Shown in pieces: positions 50,065 through 62,600 of a stretch of 64,000 nt of DNA. The DNA is from Basipetospora chlamydospora (Eukaryota; Ascomycota; Sordariomycetes; Microascales). Within the stretch, counting starts at the first letter, position 1. Each line of letters begins with the position of its first letter. The notes under the pieces were generated by a model, which made no database searches, was not told where the DNA came from, and saw only the letters and a list, made by a program, of their open reading frames with translations. The DNA lies in contig BCHP01000007.1 in the NCBI GenBank assembly GCA_001599675.1, forward strand, positions 1,895,664-1,959,663. The letters run 5' to 3'. Made by a program: the position numbers and the translations under genes.

Positions 50065-51120
50065 ATGTACTATACCATCCCCGCCATCGTCGCCTTCGCC
50101 TCTCTGGCCTCCGCTGTTCCCACCCCGGAGCCCCCCGCCAACCCCTGGGAAGGCGTCATCGACCCCTGGGGCATCTACGGCACCAAGCCCGAGAACGTTA
50201 AGCGCACCGCCATCGAATTCGCCGACGACGACGCCACCAACTCCACCAACTTCCACATCGCCGGCCTCGACTTCTCCCCCGAGGAGCTCCTCCAGCATGC
50301 CAGACGGGCCAGCGTCGATGACTTCCACGGCAAGATCCCGGGCTGCGGCAAGGAGGACGACCCTAGCAACAAGGACGTGCCTATTCCAGGGTGGCCCGTT
50401 AACCACGGCATCAAAATCCCTAAGTCCGGCGACCACGACGCTTGCACGACCGGTCACCGCGCCGACCACTGCTGGACTGAGTACTACCTCGTCGAGGCTG
50501 CCGTGGAGTACTACTCGTGGCTCCCTACGGGCAGCGCTATTAACTGCCCCCCTGGCGCGGGAGGCTCCTGCAGTGTCGGCGTGACCTCCCTCGCTCGTAG
50601 CTGCACGACCACGTCCACTAGCAATAGCCAGGCCTGGGACTACAAAATCCTCGACATCGCCGGCAAGCTCGGCATCGAGTGGCCCGAGCCTAAGCTCAAG
50701 GGCGAGCTCTCTATGGGCGGCGCCATCAGCCACAAGTGGGACAGCACGTCCGGCAAGGCCCACCAGTCGTGCCGCTCTGACTCGTCCACCGCCACCTGCA
50801 CCTGGGCCACCGTCGAGGGGTCTAGCGAGGAGGACAGGTGCCACCAGGTCTGGTACGCCGACCGTGTCTTGCACGTCTGGGGCCAGGCCCAGCGCACCTG
50901 CAACAAGTGCACCGGCAACCAGGTCCAGCAGAACGTCGGCGACGGCAAGGTCTGCGTGCGCGGCCAGAAGGAATTCGAGTTCAAGCTGCCCATCAACAAG
51001 CTCGTCCACTGCAACGGCAAGTGTGGCGTCAACGAGCCTGGTCTTGAGCAGCCCGCCAATGGACCCAGGGGCCCTTATGTCGAGCCCAACAACTGGGACC
51101 TGCTCGTCATTGGACTGTGA
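50065..51120 (+). CDS. Secreted cysteine-containing protein, 351 residues (effector-like)
   Basis: A single exon. The signal peptide is clear (MYYTIPAIVAFASLASAVP, cleavage near residue 17-18). A pro-like region follows, with dibasic sites at NVKR (about 47) and HARR (about 85) that Kex2 could cut. The body from about residue 92 has 14 cysteines, among them CTTGHRADHCW, CNKC and CNGKCG, so seven disulfides are possible. Codons almost all end in C or G. I cannot name the domain. The overall form (secretion signal, acidic pro-part, Cys body, no introns) is that of secreted fungal effectors or adhesion-like proteins; that function is inference. Desert DNA lies on both sides, and the protein shows no similarity to the 18-Cys secreted protein at 3.5 kb. 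Confidence 0.85.
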   Translation: MYYTIPAIVAFASLASAVPTPEPPANPWEGVIDPWGIYGTKPENVKRTAIEFADDDATNSTNFHIAGLDFSPEELLQHARRASVDDFHGKIPGCGKEDDPSNKDVPIPGWPVNHGIKIPKSGDHDACTTGHRADHCWTEYYLVEAAVEYYSWLPTGSAINCPPGAGGSCSVGVTSLARSCTTTSTSNSQAWDYKILDIAGKLGIEWPEPKLKGELSMGGAISHKWDSTSGKAHQSCRSDSSTATCTWATVEGSSEEDRCHQVWYADRVLHVWGQAQRTCNKCTGNQVQQNVGDGKVCVRGQKEFEFKLPINKLVHCNGKCGVNEPGLEQPANGPRGPYVEPNNWDLLVIGL

Positions 51121-54100
51121 GCGGGCGGTATGGAAACGGTCACAACTGGGGGCATGGCGGCACAGTATCGTATTAGCGGATTCGGTTGTTGTATTTTGTT
51201 TGCTCATTGTTTCGCCACTTGGATTTGGTTAATCTGTTGTATTTCCTTTAGCGGTTTGGAGTCCTGGGCATTAGAAGTAGATGTGTTTTCAATTTTTCAT
51301 AACTTCAGTCTGCGTCTCAGTACCTATCGTGTCTTCCATCAACGCTGTTTCGCCGCCATTCCTCGCCTATGAAGTGGAGTGTTATATAAAGGACAAAGAG
51401 AGTGCCGCCATGTTTTCGATTAGTGTTAAACGAAGCTTCAACACATTATAATGCTCGAGAATTCGGGCATGATCCGGCTGCTATACGCCTTGTGACCCCT
51501 GTAGTAGTGATTTACAAGTGTCGTCAGTAGTGCCCGTACGTCGCCATGGATCTGGCAGTAAAGGTCTATCTACTCGCCAGCGGAGAAATGAATGTTTATA
51601 TAACGGTGTTGGGCTACAGAGGTACTCTTCTCGCCGTTCGTGGAGTCCGGCCTTTTGCACCCCGACAGTGTTCTCGCCGCGCATCATGTCTCCCCGGCGC
51701 TCAAGTTTGAGGCTGAAAGGTTGAGGCCGCGGTATGAGTCCGCTGTGGCTAAACATTTACCAGTTTTGGCGCGGAAGGCATATACTATCAGAGCATAAGT
51801 TTTCCAGCTCCTCCCAGCTTTGTAACGGTCTATATAACGATAGGAAAGTACGAGCGTTGCCCTAGAAGCGGTTGAAATCATACGATCATCGTGTCTGCTT
51901 GAGGCATTACACGGGCCCGACGACTGACGCTAGGAGTACGGCGTTCAACCAAGTGGTGGCTTATGACCGCGCTTGATCCAAGACAAAATGAGTAGAATAT
52001 GCCGGCATAGAGGCGATCACTACAATACGGGGCCTGTTACTAGGAACAGGTATTAACCTAGGGTTAACTTCATTATGGCGGTCGTGTAGAGAACGACGTG
52101 GTCTGACCATCTTTGGGTCGGTTTGATGTTGAGAAAATGGTGTGAGCGTTGCTTTGATCCGCCATGTTGGGAATTTCAGGTAGCTTTGGGAGAAACACGG
52201 GAGACCAGGCGCGGTATACGGCAGTGCGGCCTTGCTTTCTGTTTCTGTTTCTCGCCAGGTTCCTGTCCGGTTGGCAAGCCACCTTCGCCAGTGAATTTAG
52301 TAGAGTGGCGAGCTCGGGGTAATGAGACGTACAGGTTAGCAAGGACGCTATAGGACTAAGTGCGGCCAGGTATTCGTCTAAACATACTCTACGGGGTCAT
52401 GAAATACCACAAACCCACTCTACGATATGGCAGTCGAAAGAGATAGAAAGAATATTGGTTGACGCTGGAGTTTCGTCGTGGTTCACCTGAGGCCCAGGTG
52501 GTAATCATTGTTTGTTCCGTCGCCTCGTACGCAAGTATAGAATTCGCAAGGCGGTTATCATCGCCGTTGATTTCTCTCATGCTAGGTGCCTACTCCGTCA
52601 CAGGCGTCTGGAAACAAATAGATCAAGCCCTAGGCTGCTGGAAACAGTACTTACTCCTAGCGTTTTTTTATAGAACTCTAGTTAACGTCGAAAGACGTAG
52701 TCAACTATTAATAATAAGGGGCGCCAGCTCTTTACGCGAAAATCTTAGTAACTTTCTATACTGTCTCCGGCTACTTACATAGAGTCCGCGGCGTTGGCTT
52801 GGGGTATGCGGACAACTTCGAAGGATACGCCTCTATACCTAAGAACTACAGACAGGGATAGCGCCTTAGAGTAGGTCGAGCAGCATACGGTGTGCGACGG
52901 TAGATCAAGAGCTTCACCTGAACTTGTTTCGCCCACGGCAATGAATTTCAGCTAATGACCTTCGAAACCCAATACTCAAGCGCCAGTTCCTTTTGGGTGG
53001 TTTCTAGGAAACGTAAGGCGAGTTACTCAATACTTAGTGCCGCTTACAGTTAATCCAGATCTACGGTTCGTCCGGAGTATAGAGGACCAGATCGTACCGC
53101 GAAGTTGTCGAGTTGGTGAGATTTATGCAGGCTCGCACAATTTAGAATCGCGAAGAGCTACCTAGGGGAAACGCCGGGCCCACATGACCACGCAGCTTAA
53201 AAAGAGGTGAGGTATAAAGACGCCCTCAGATACAGCTTCAGATTATCCTACAATGGTTTGGGGGAGGAGTAATAGGTGATAAAAAGCGAGAACCGAAGCC
53301 CCTTCTCAGCGTGTTCTCTTTAGCTTACTCTAGACTGTGATAGTAAGGCCAAATCGTGTAGTTCATAAAGGGAGGCGACGACTGGAGTAAGCGATGCAGG
53401 CGAGACGGAGACTCCGAGGCATTGGCATTGGTAAACCTGCTCGTCGACTTCATTAACCTTTCTGCCATAAGGCTTGGTGAGGACGCCGCAGTTTATGTGT
53501 GGTTCTAATCGTAGGCTATTGTGATATGGCTAAAAAGAACAACCGGAACGGTGTAGTTACCAGGGCCGAAGAAGGTGGCAAAGTATGCGAGCTACAGGAA
53601 CTGGGGGCTTTGTACATGGTGGATGTTACTTGGTTTATTCTCAATGGCATTAATAGTCGGCCAGCTTCTTAGCTAGCTCGATTCGGTGGCCCGGGGGGTG
53701 AATGGGTCTACTCGATACGTACTCTGGCGTTCCTAGCCTGGCGGCGTATGCTTGCCTCCCCAGACTTAGTCGTTCCTCGTCGTTCGCAGTGGCAAGCCTA
53801 TATCATCTCGTGTTTCTTCTTCACAATTAGGCGGAATCTCTCAAGTATTTCTGTCATCCTATCGTTCCAGAGCCAGTGGTCCAGCCCATCATGATGTTCA
53901 AAAGGACATAACAGGGTTGGTTGTGATGCCAGGTCAGGGTGGCTACCTTCCTACAATGGTTCTTCCTCCTTTCCAGGAGGGATTTCCCGCAGTCTCACCG
54001 GACTTATCGCCTGTAATATATCCTCACGTGAATCCCTAAATGATGTAGGCCACGGGCATCTTCCAGCCAGCACTAGTTATCGAGACCTCTAGTAGGTGTG

Positions 54101-56358
54101 ACTTTAGCCATCGGTACTAGTGTGGCAATTCCTTCGCGCGGGACCAGACCCCTTGCCGCCGACTATTATCGCATGCAATTTTGAGGATACGATTCACACC
54201 TAACTATCGCCTCCGGCTATTCGTGAATTGTGAAACAGAAAAGGAAAAAAAAGAAAAAAAAAACCAAGTGAAACATATAGGCGTCCGAGAGCTTATCTCT
54301 AGTTCGGGAATTCGGGTTGGATTCCGGTCTGGAAGCGCACCACGAAAACAGTATCTGATCCTGTAGGATGACTGCCAATGTCCGGTGCCTCACTCTCTCG
54401 AGGTCGTATCGACTCCTGATGCTCGTGAGAGGACACCAGCGACGCCATGGGCCTTGTCCCGTGCCCCATGCGACTGGCACATCTCTTCCCCCCCGTGTCT
54501 CGGAACGTGTTCGCATACCGCATTGGCGGCCGGGGAAAGCGGCCGACCGTGTATGGCGCTGTACTAGCCCGCTGGTGAATGCGGGAAACAAGTCATCAGT
54601 CGAAGTATGCGGCAACCCGGAATGGTACCATCCCCTATAGGCGATCACATACTAAGATATAATAAACTCTTGTCTGATGTATGTCGCTTACGTGGAGAGC
54701 GGATTGCTAAGACGGGAACCGCAACGACTGCCTTCATGCCTCCTTGGGCTGGGAATTGTAGATAACCTACTATTATCATATATCTATATGTAAAATATAC
54801 TTACGGAAGAGTTCGTCGCTCGAAAAGCCATTCGTTGGAAGACGCATTATACAGAGGTGATCATTTACTGCGCCTGATGCTAGGAAATACCATGTTGTCA
54901 GTGTTGAAACGCCATCGTATGGGGGTAGTGGATGTCATGTAAAAACCCTGACTTTAATATGGTGATGTTCCCATAAGTGACGCCTGGCATCGTGCGTCGG
55001 GATTCGGGCTGGCCAGAGGAAACTAGGACAGCAGGAGCCGCGGGACATGAACCGTGCCGGTACAATCGTACATAATACGTGAGGAAACGCTATAACACTT
55101 ATTCGTCTGCAGTGACGAACGTGTCAGACGTCTTACTTATTGTTGCGAAGCAGGTCGTCGTGAAAGTAGAAACTCCACGTCGAGGCAGTAGCGCTCATTC
55201 GGAGGTCGATTCTATAGTATATCTCAAGCATGTACTGGGTCGGTGATCGGCGCTCATGTTCGTAGTGCTGGTGTAGATGCATTCCGTGAACGGGGTTGCT
55301 TTGAAAACTGCGGGAAAGGCAGCGAAGCAATCGACGAGGTATGAAGTAAGTGTGTGAAAGTACAGTCTACATCTTAGACGCACCCTGGTTTATTGGATCG
55401 TAGAGAGTGGAAGTTGAGGATGCCAGACAACCAGAAATAGCCACGGCGTGGCGCCCAGCCTGCCCGTAATCCTTAAAGTATTCGCTCGTAATGTGCTGGC
55501 AGGCCCTTGTAGTTCGGCTTCCAGGGTCAGGCCAGCGGATTCGAGACGCGACGTTGCTGTTCGTCGGATGATGCTACTGGCAGAATAAGCCGTTTTATAA
55601 TGCTGGTTGAAGGGACTTGAGCGGCCAAATCAATTCCACTTGCAGCGCTCTGGAACGCCTGCGCGGGGGTTTTCCGCCGAGCAGGGCGTCGGGATCGATC
55701 CGATATGTGTGCCTTTGGAGCGATGCCCGAAAGCAGAGCCCGAGTGCAAATCCTGACCGCGCGTCCGTGGGGAAATAATTGGACTACGGTGCTATTCCTT
55801 CGGTCATGGAGTCGGGGAAATCGCACGTGTGTACTATTTGGCCAAATTGGGATGGATTGCCGAGTAGGAAATTAGAGATGCACGCTATGACAGAAGTGCT
55901 CGATTGGCACTTCGTTAGAATATAGGATCGTGCAGGCAGAGGTGTTACATGGGTAGTAAGCGGACGTAGGTGCCGATACAATTCTGCTCCTTGCCTAGCG
56001 TCTCTATTCTAGTAGGATGCGGGCATCGAGTGAATCACCGCCACGATCAATGACTTGGTGTTGTTCAGAATCCCACCAATTTTACAGGGTGGACGACAGT
56101 GAGGCCGACGATCAGTGCCAGGGCCGATGCTGTAGGGTGTTCCGCCCGTTCCCCTACGCCACGGAAATCGGGTAATCAGCCGAGAAGGGATTAGCCCCAG
56201 GAACGGATCCCATGACTCGTCGAATGATCTCTTCCAGCATTCAACTGGATTCCTCGGGGTCCTGGTAGGGCTGTAGGGAGATGACGCCAAGGCACTGACT
56301 TCCTGTTCGAGAGTAGAAGTGCCAGATCAAACCTATAGGCGGTCGACGGGGTGGATAG
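51121..56358. other. Second gene desert
   Basis: About 5.2 kb. The first 300 bp are the 3' UTR region of the secreted protein gene. From about 51.4 to 56.3 kb all frames are broken and TA/TAG/CTA words are common, most strongly at 52.5-53.5 kb. A purine-rich run (AAAAAAAAGAAAAAAAAA-like) lies at 54240-54264. No element was identified. Confidence 0.5.
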
Positions 56359-56797
56359 TACTATGAGCAGTTTATAGTTGACCAACTCGCGCTTCAACCT
56401 GTATATAAGCCAAGGAGCCACCCTCGAAAGAACTTGCTTCCTATTCTCATTCAGGGGAAGTTCCAAAAGGAGTGTGTCGAGTCTGAGGAGTCCGGGTTGG
56501 ACGTGTCGCCCTGCAGAAATGCTACCTTGGCTTACCTCGATCGGGTTTGGGGGAACGCGGGGAAGCCTGGTGGTGAATACGAAACGACTTTCCCTGTGTA
56601 GGGGGAAACCCCTGGTAGTCAGATCCCCGGTGGCGATGGCCTTGCCGATGGTGATGAGATCGACATCGAGACTCCTAGCAGCGAGCTCCCCGGAGACGTC
56701 CCTATGGATGCCAGCGCCTTCGGCCTTCGGCCTGGTCATCCGGGCCGCCACGGTCCTCGCCGGTGTCGTTGCCGGTGTTGCCGTTTACCTTGTCTAG
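56359..56797 (+). pseudogene. Decayed 3' part of an unknown gene
   Basis: One frame is protein-like from 56359, with normal C-ending codons, and includes the piece KFQKECVESEESGLDVSPCR and a Gly/Asp/Glu-rich part. A TAG at 56599-56601 interrupts it. Around 56720, in the short direct repeat CCTTCGGCCTTCGG, the good codon pattern shifts by one base. The new frame ends in a hydrophobic tail (AATVLAGVVAGVAVYLV) and a stop at 56797, like a membrane anchor or GPI signal. A TAG stands just before the first part, so the N-terminal half is lost. It may be a dead surface-protein gene. A spliced gene was considered, but no intron removes both defects cleanly. Confidence 0.45.
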
Positions 56798-57408
56798 ATA
56801 GATGTTGTTTGAGGTTGGAAGCTATTCGGCTGAAAATGGCTGTGCTGGGTTGTTGGATAGACAGTTGCTTTGACTTCGCTCATTAACGTACTGATATTTT
56901 CCATTCTCTCGGGTGCGTCCCTTCTCTCTATAGTCTGAGAAACCGAAATACATTCCTCGCTATGATGTGACTAGATTTATATGTGTCGGGAACCAGGAGG
57001 GTGTGCAGGATACAGTCAGCCCAAGACGAGGAATTGTCATTTTCACCGGGGATCCCCAGTCCATTCATTGTGAATCATTGTGATGCTGGCGATCTTCGCT
57101 GCTATGCAATCACGAAATGGAATATTACAGGACGATGCCAAACAAGTGGCGTTGCGCACACAGCCACAGTTCCACAGAGTACAACAAATACCTTCAACTT
57201 CCTAATTAGGAAATAGTAGGTATCCGCGGTATCGAGTGTAGGGATTATAAGAGACCTATTTCTCGCCGATGTTATAGCCTAACTCACAGCTGCTTATACT
57301 GTCGGTTCTTGATAACTAGCAGTAATACTGCGGCCGTCTCGTCTTTTTATGCCTTTGTTATTGAACAACACACGAGGAAGACCCTAAGCTATCTATCTAC
57401 CTGGCATA
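56798..57408. other. Region upstream of the RTA1-like gene
   Basis: About 600 bp without a coding frame of normal codon use. It includes the promoter of the RTA1-like gene. Confidence 0.5.
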
Positions 57409-58612
57409 ATGGCGAATGGACAACCTGGTAACCATCAATCCACGCACCAATACTCCTATCCCGCTAGGAGTGTTCTGGTTTGAGCTAAGAACCCCTTCTT
57501 CTAGTACCCGGGAGCGTATACTTCTACGCCCCGAACAAAATTGCCCCGGCATTCTTCGCAGTGGCCTTCCTTGCCTCGGGTGTCTTACATGTCTTGCAAT
57601 CCAGGTACGTTGGTGTGCAGCAGGACAACGGTGTCTCGCCTGCCCGTACGAGAGTAGTGCGAAGAACTAACAGGGGCGAATCCAGACGGTACAAGTCCTT
57701 CACGTACACGAGCTACTTTCCACTTTGCGCCCTGTTCTTCACAGTGGGATTCGCTGTGCGGGAGTACGGGGCGTTCGACTATGGGCATCTGGGGGTTTAC
57801 ATCGCCAGTACTACCTTTATATACATGTCGCCGTGAGTACACGCCAGCGGAAGAGTTGATATCTGGACCAGTTCTAACCCCGGCACAACAGACCCATCCT
57901 CGAGATGGCAAACTATCACGTCCTCGGCCGCATCCTCTACTACGTCCCCTACTGCTCCCCCCTGCACCCTGGCCGCGTCCTGACGACTTTTGGCTTCCTC
58001 TCTGGCGTCGTCGAAGTCCTCAACGCCATCGGCGTGGCATACACCGCGAACAGCACCCTTCCTCAGCGCATACTGAGGCTGGGACTAATCCTCATGAAGA
58101 CATCGCTGATCCTCCAGCTCATTGTCATCTCCATCTTCAGCGTCATGGCGGGTTCGTTTCATCTCCGCTGTGTAAATGTCGGCGTGAGCCAGCGAATTCG
58201 GACGCCCCTCCTGGTCCTGTACTGCTCCATGACACTCATCTTCATCCGGACCGTGTACCGCACCGTCGAGCACTTCGGCGTCGGAAACATCCTCATCGCC
58301 CTGGCCGCCGACCCCGAGGCTCGCCCGACAAACATAAGCCCGATTGTTCGGTACGAGTGGTTCTTCTGGGTTTTCGAGGGCGTTCCGATGGTGCTGAATA
58401 CGTTTATCTGGAATTTGTGGCACCCGGGGCGCTTCCTCCCGCAGAGTTATAAGACGTACTTGGCACTAGATGGGACCAGCGAGCTGCAGGGCCCGGGATG
58501 GGGAGATAACCGGCATTGGCTGGCTACTTTGGTTGATCCATTGGGGTTATTCTTAGAGAAGGGGGGGAAGGAGACGCCTTTTTGGGAGATGCAACAGCTT
58601 CGGAGTGTGTGA
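57409..58612 (+). CDS. RTA1-like membrane protein (lipid-translocating exporter family)
   Basis: Proposed exons 57409-57469, 57505-57604, 57686-57832 and 57892-58612 give 342 residues, a usual length. RTA1/RTM1 proteins have seven membrane helices and are linked to resistance to aminocholesterol drugs and sphingoid-base export in yeast; most fungal paralogues have no proven substrate. Family features: an early Y-x-Y-x-P motif (VYFYAPNKIAP) before helix 1, EYGAFDYGHL, the conserved PILEMANYHVLGRILYY segment, then FGFLSGVVEVLNAIG, YRTVEHFG, EWFFWVFEGVPM and HPGR. The last three exons are firm: introns 57605-57685 and 57833-57891 have good donors, and the first has an AACTAAC branch site. The first exon is weak because it needs an intron of only 35 nt. 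A different, unseen 5' exon is possible. Confidence 0.88.
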
Positions 58613-59647
58613 GGATCGGAATGTTAGAAAATGGCTCTCAACAGATTCACGGGGCGACCCTCACGTAGGAATTTCATTTTGGCTATTATACCGAATACCT
58701 ACCTATGGCCTAAGTAGACTCTGCGTTGAGATGAAATCGGGGGTGCTTTGGAATGAGTCCTCCCCGGTGGCCGCTGCTATATGGAAAATAAGACGTCGAG
58801 GTCAACAACTACAAGAACACCTGTATCTTTTAATGCATCGCCCACAAAATCTCTGCCGACTCCTGTTATTTTGTAGAAATCGGCCTTGGAATGACACCCC
58901 GCGCTGTAGTGGAAGGCATCGATCGGGCTTTTACTCTAGGGGGCCCTCCAATCTCGTGAGTCGGGTTGTGGCTGCGAGGGGCTTGTGCCTACCGATATTA
59001 AGTCGATAAAAAAGAACAAAATGGAGGAAAAGGAGGAAAATAAACGAGGCGGCCGAGATCGGCTGATCCAAGAACTTCGTCCGCCTTGAAACTACCATTT
59101 CCGATTCGGTAAGCAAATCAGGGCACAAGATGGTATCTTGGGACAGGTCCATCCTGGCTAGCAGATGCCGTGTAACCTGAGTGCCATTGTCAATGCGGGA
59201 CGATCCTCCATGCTCGAAGTGACCCTAGAAGCCTTGCTGTATCCCAAGAGGTCTGAGAGGAAAACAAGCTGCTCGGGAAGACGGCATGAGGGCTCAGAGT
59301 AGGGCTGCTGACAGGTGTGTCGCTCCTGGACGTATGTTCATCTTGAAAACACGATTGTGCGCGAACCGAACTTGCATGCCAGAAACGCAGCGTGATTGGT
59401 CTCGCAACTGCAGTCCGCATTGCGGCCTCCCATATGGGGCAGTGCAATGCCAGCAGGCGATTTGGGACGAGGGCGGACCTGGGAGCACATTATTACCACC
59501 CGGCCCCCCTCCTTGAGAACGGAGTCGTTGGAAACGTCTGGCACATCAAAACGAGCGGAATAATGCTTGCCACTCCATCGCATACCTGACCAGTCGGAAT
59601 ATCGCCACTTTGAGCCCAGTTGCTGCGGGTGTTCGCCATTTTCCAAG
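58613..59647. other. Intergenic region before the HeLo-like gene
   Basis: About 1 kb with no recognisable gene. Two tandem promoters or UTRs would fit here. Confidence 0.5.
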
Positions 59648-62600
59648 ATGGATCCGCTGTCTATCGCGGCGTCGGCCATAACTTTGATCCAGGCCGCAGG
59701 GCTGGTAAGTCAAAGACTGGTTCCCACCTCCTGAAGTCTCCGGGGGCCACCTAACAACGTGACAGATCACAACGGGTCTCCGTCGCATGAACCAGTCCGT
59801 CAAAACCGCCGAGTCGCGCATCACGGGTCTCTGCGATGAGCTCTCGAACCTCACCTCCTACCTCGAGGCCGTAGAGCGCACCCTCAAAGGGTGCAAGACC
59901 CTAGACCTGGCGTGCATGGACGACTACCTGTGGGAGCGCATCGAGGTCGCTCTCGCGGACTGCCAGACGACACTGAACGAGCTTGGCGGGCTGGTGGAGA
60001 AGCTCAAGGATGGGACCAGGGCGAGGGGAATTGCGTGGAGGCCACGGGTTGCGCTGGATTTGAGTCTGCATGGGCCGGATATCGTAGCGTTCAAGGACCG
60101 GCTTCACAAGTCGAATTGGGCTTTGCAGACCATGCTCCAGGCCATTACCGTGTGAGTTTCCCTTTTCTTTGAGCCATGTATTTACCTTATGACAAGGATA
60201 GACTAACTCAAGGGGAGATAGGGCCGCCTCGATGAGGAACCACGCCTCTCAGGCGGTGTTGCTATGGGAGCTCCAGTGCCTCAAGGCCACGATCGAGGAT
60301 AGTCGCAAAGAATCCTCACGCCCGGCTAGGGGCCACTCGAGGGTGGCGCAAAATCTAAGGCATTTGGCCGAGGCGGCAGACCATTTCCACTCCGCTGCTA
60401 GTTCAACGGCGAGCACCATGAGTAACGGGAGCATGGCGAGCCCCTCCCATCACTCACAACGGGCCAGTGCCCACGCGGCGATGAGCATAGATGGCCGGAT
60501 TCCGGAGTACAAGAGGGATTGGGTGGAAAGGTACATCAGCGGAGCGGCCAGACAAGGACGGGCTTCGAGGGCCCGGTGTGACACACCTCTTTGCCAGGCG
60601 TCCTGGATGCCCAATTCGATCCCAGCCCCAGCACCGCAATCGGTCCTGGGAGTCGTAGGGACCATGCCGGGGGTGGAAGCACGAGAGCAGGAGCCTTACC
60701 TTGACTCTGACTCCTCCGACGACGAAGAGGAATTCGAGCGCATCATCCCTGACGGCTTCGAAGACCTTGCCGGCGAGCGCATCAAGGGTGGGAATTTCGA
60801 GCAAGCCATCTGCTTCCTCGAGGAAGCCCTGGCGCACGCCCGCGCCTCGCCGCCCGACGCCCGCCGATTGCAAGTCAAGCTCGCGCTATGCCACTTCCTC
60901 CAAGGAACCTGGCGCCAAGCTGAGCCCATCGTCTGCCTCCTCGCCTCCACGCCCTCGAGCCGCGACCCCATCGTTTGCAACCTCTTGCACGCGCTCTCTC
61001 TCGCCTACCTCGAAGCGTACTCCCCCGAGCGCGCCCTGGTGTTTTGCGAGCAGGCCCTCAAGGGCAAGAAGCGATGGCTAAAGCGCAGCGGTGCACAATG
61101 GGAGGAGAGCAGGGAGTACGCCGACACGCTCGGTTTGCTCGCGAAGGTTTCCGAGAGGAGCGGGGATCACATCCTTGCGGAGATCTACCGCCGGAAGCTG
61201 CCGCGCGGGTACCTGTACCGGCACCCGTGGGGCCCGTTTTGGTTCTTCAGGGAGCAGCCGGAACTGCTGAGGAGTGTGTTCGGAGATGATGTGCCGGACT
61301 TGAGGGAGACGGATGCCCCGCTTATGCGCCAGATGAATCCGATGAATCCAATGCTGTCGTGGCGGCCCGAATGGGAGCGCCTGGAACTGGACACGGCGAA
61401 GATAGTCGTTTCAGGGCCCGATTCAGCCATTTGTATGGATGGAGATGATGACATGGTATCCACACCGACGACGACAGGCTCATTGAGCCCTTCCTCTTCA
61501 CTCAAGCGGCGGCTTAGCCGGACTTTTAGCCCAGGAAGGCGTCGTCGGCATGAGGACAGTCCAACAAGTCCGCTTGGAAACGATGACGTTGACGGCTCAC
61601 AATCGCCGGTTATACGATGGTTAAAGGGCCAGGGGAAGACGCTCGTCCTCAGGAGGTCCCGAGCGCTCCTACGCAAGCTGCCACATTCGCCGTCAGATTC
61701 GACGTCGACTGAGGGGCGGAACGAGCGATCATTCAGGCTACTCCGGATGGAGAAGATGGTCTTGCCGGATGATGCGTCCCCAGGGATACAGCGGAAGGTT
61801 CTCTTCTCGGAGGACTTGGGATACTCGTCAGAAGTGTCGGTCGGGCAGGAGTCAGGCTCCTTCCACGGGGATGGTTTTGGCGCGACCAGTTCGGGTGGCC
61901 TAGCGGAATTGCCAGTCAATGCTCCTCTGGTCACCGGTATCCCATCAAGTGAGGCGTATGGAGCCGCAGACAGATGCCATTATCCTGTGGCGCATCCTTC
62001 CGAGCCCAGCCCAAAACTTTGGACTCATACAGAGTATGAGTATTGGAACTGCGTCCCCTACGTTGAACCGACGAAGGATTGGGGCAGACCACTCGACGAC
62101 GAGACGACGGATGGCTTTGTCGATGCTCGTTGCCAGTACGGCATAACTGGTCATTATCCCATAACGCCCTCAACTAAACCTCGAGGCACAGAGCTTGCGA
62201 GATTTGCCGACTATGAGTACCGGAACGGCGTCCTTTATGTTGAGCCGACGAAGGCTCGGCGCAAACCTCTTGGCACCAAGGACGCGAATGACACCGTCCA
62301 TGCCCTTCGCCAGGAAGGCATAGCCGAACTTCATGGCGACTCATGTCCTGCCGAGAAGATTATGGAGAAGCAACAGCTATACGCCCTTGGGTTCTTTTCC
62401 ACGTACTCGCTGCTACTGCCCTTCTCAGCCTACATCCAGGGGTTCTCTACATCATACCTGGCCGTCCCTGATAAGGGAAGCGCCTCCATCTCAGCCGAAG
62501 AGGCTATCATCGCCCTATTTCCAACGATCAGTTCATCTTTAGATTCGCTCAATGTGCCTCGTATCCGCACACCCCACCCAGGCAAGGCAATTGACGACCC

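Noticed and set aside
49990..51207. 405-codon open frame on the minus strand
   Set aside because: Antisense to the secreted 351-residue protein, which has a signal peptide, C-ending codons and a promoter-like leader on the plus strand.
61612..61650. Walker-A-like GQGKT in the HeLo-like protein
   Set aside because: The first Gly of G-x4-GK[ST] is missing (Trp stands there), and no Walker B follows; not counted as a P-loop.
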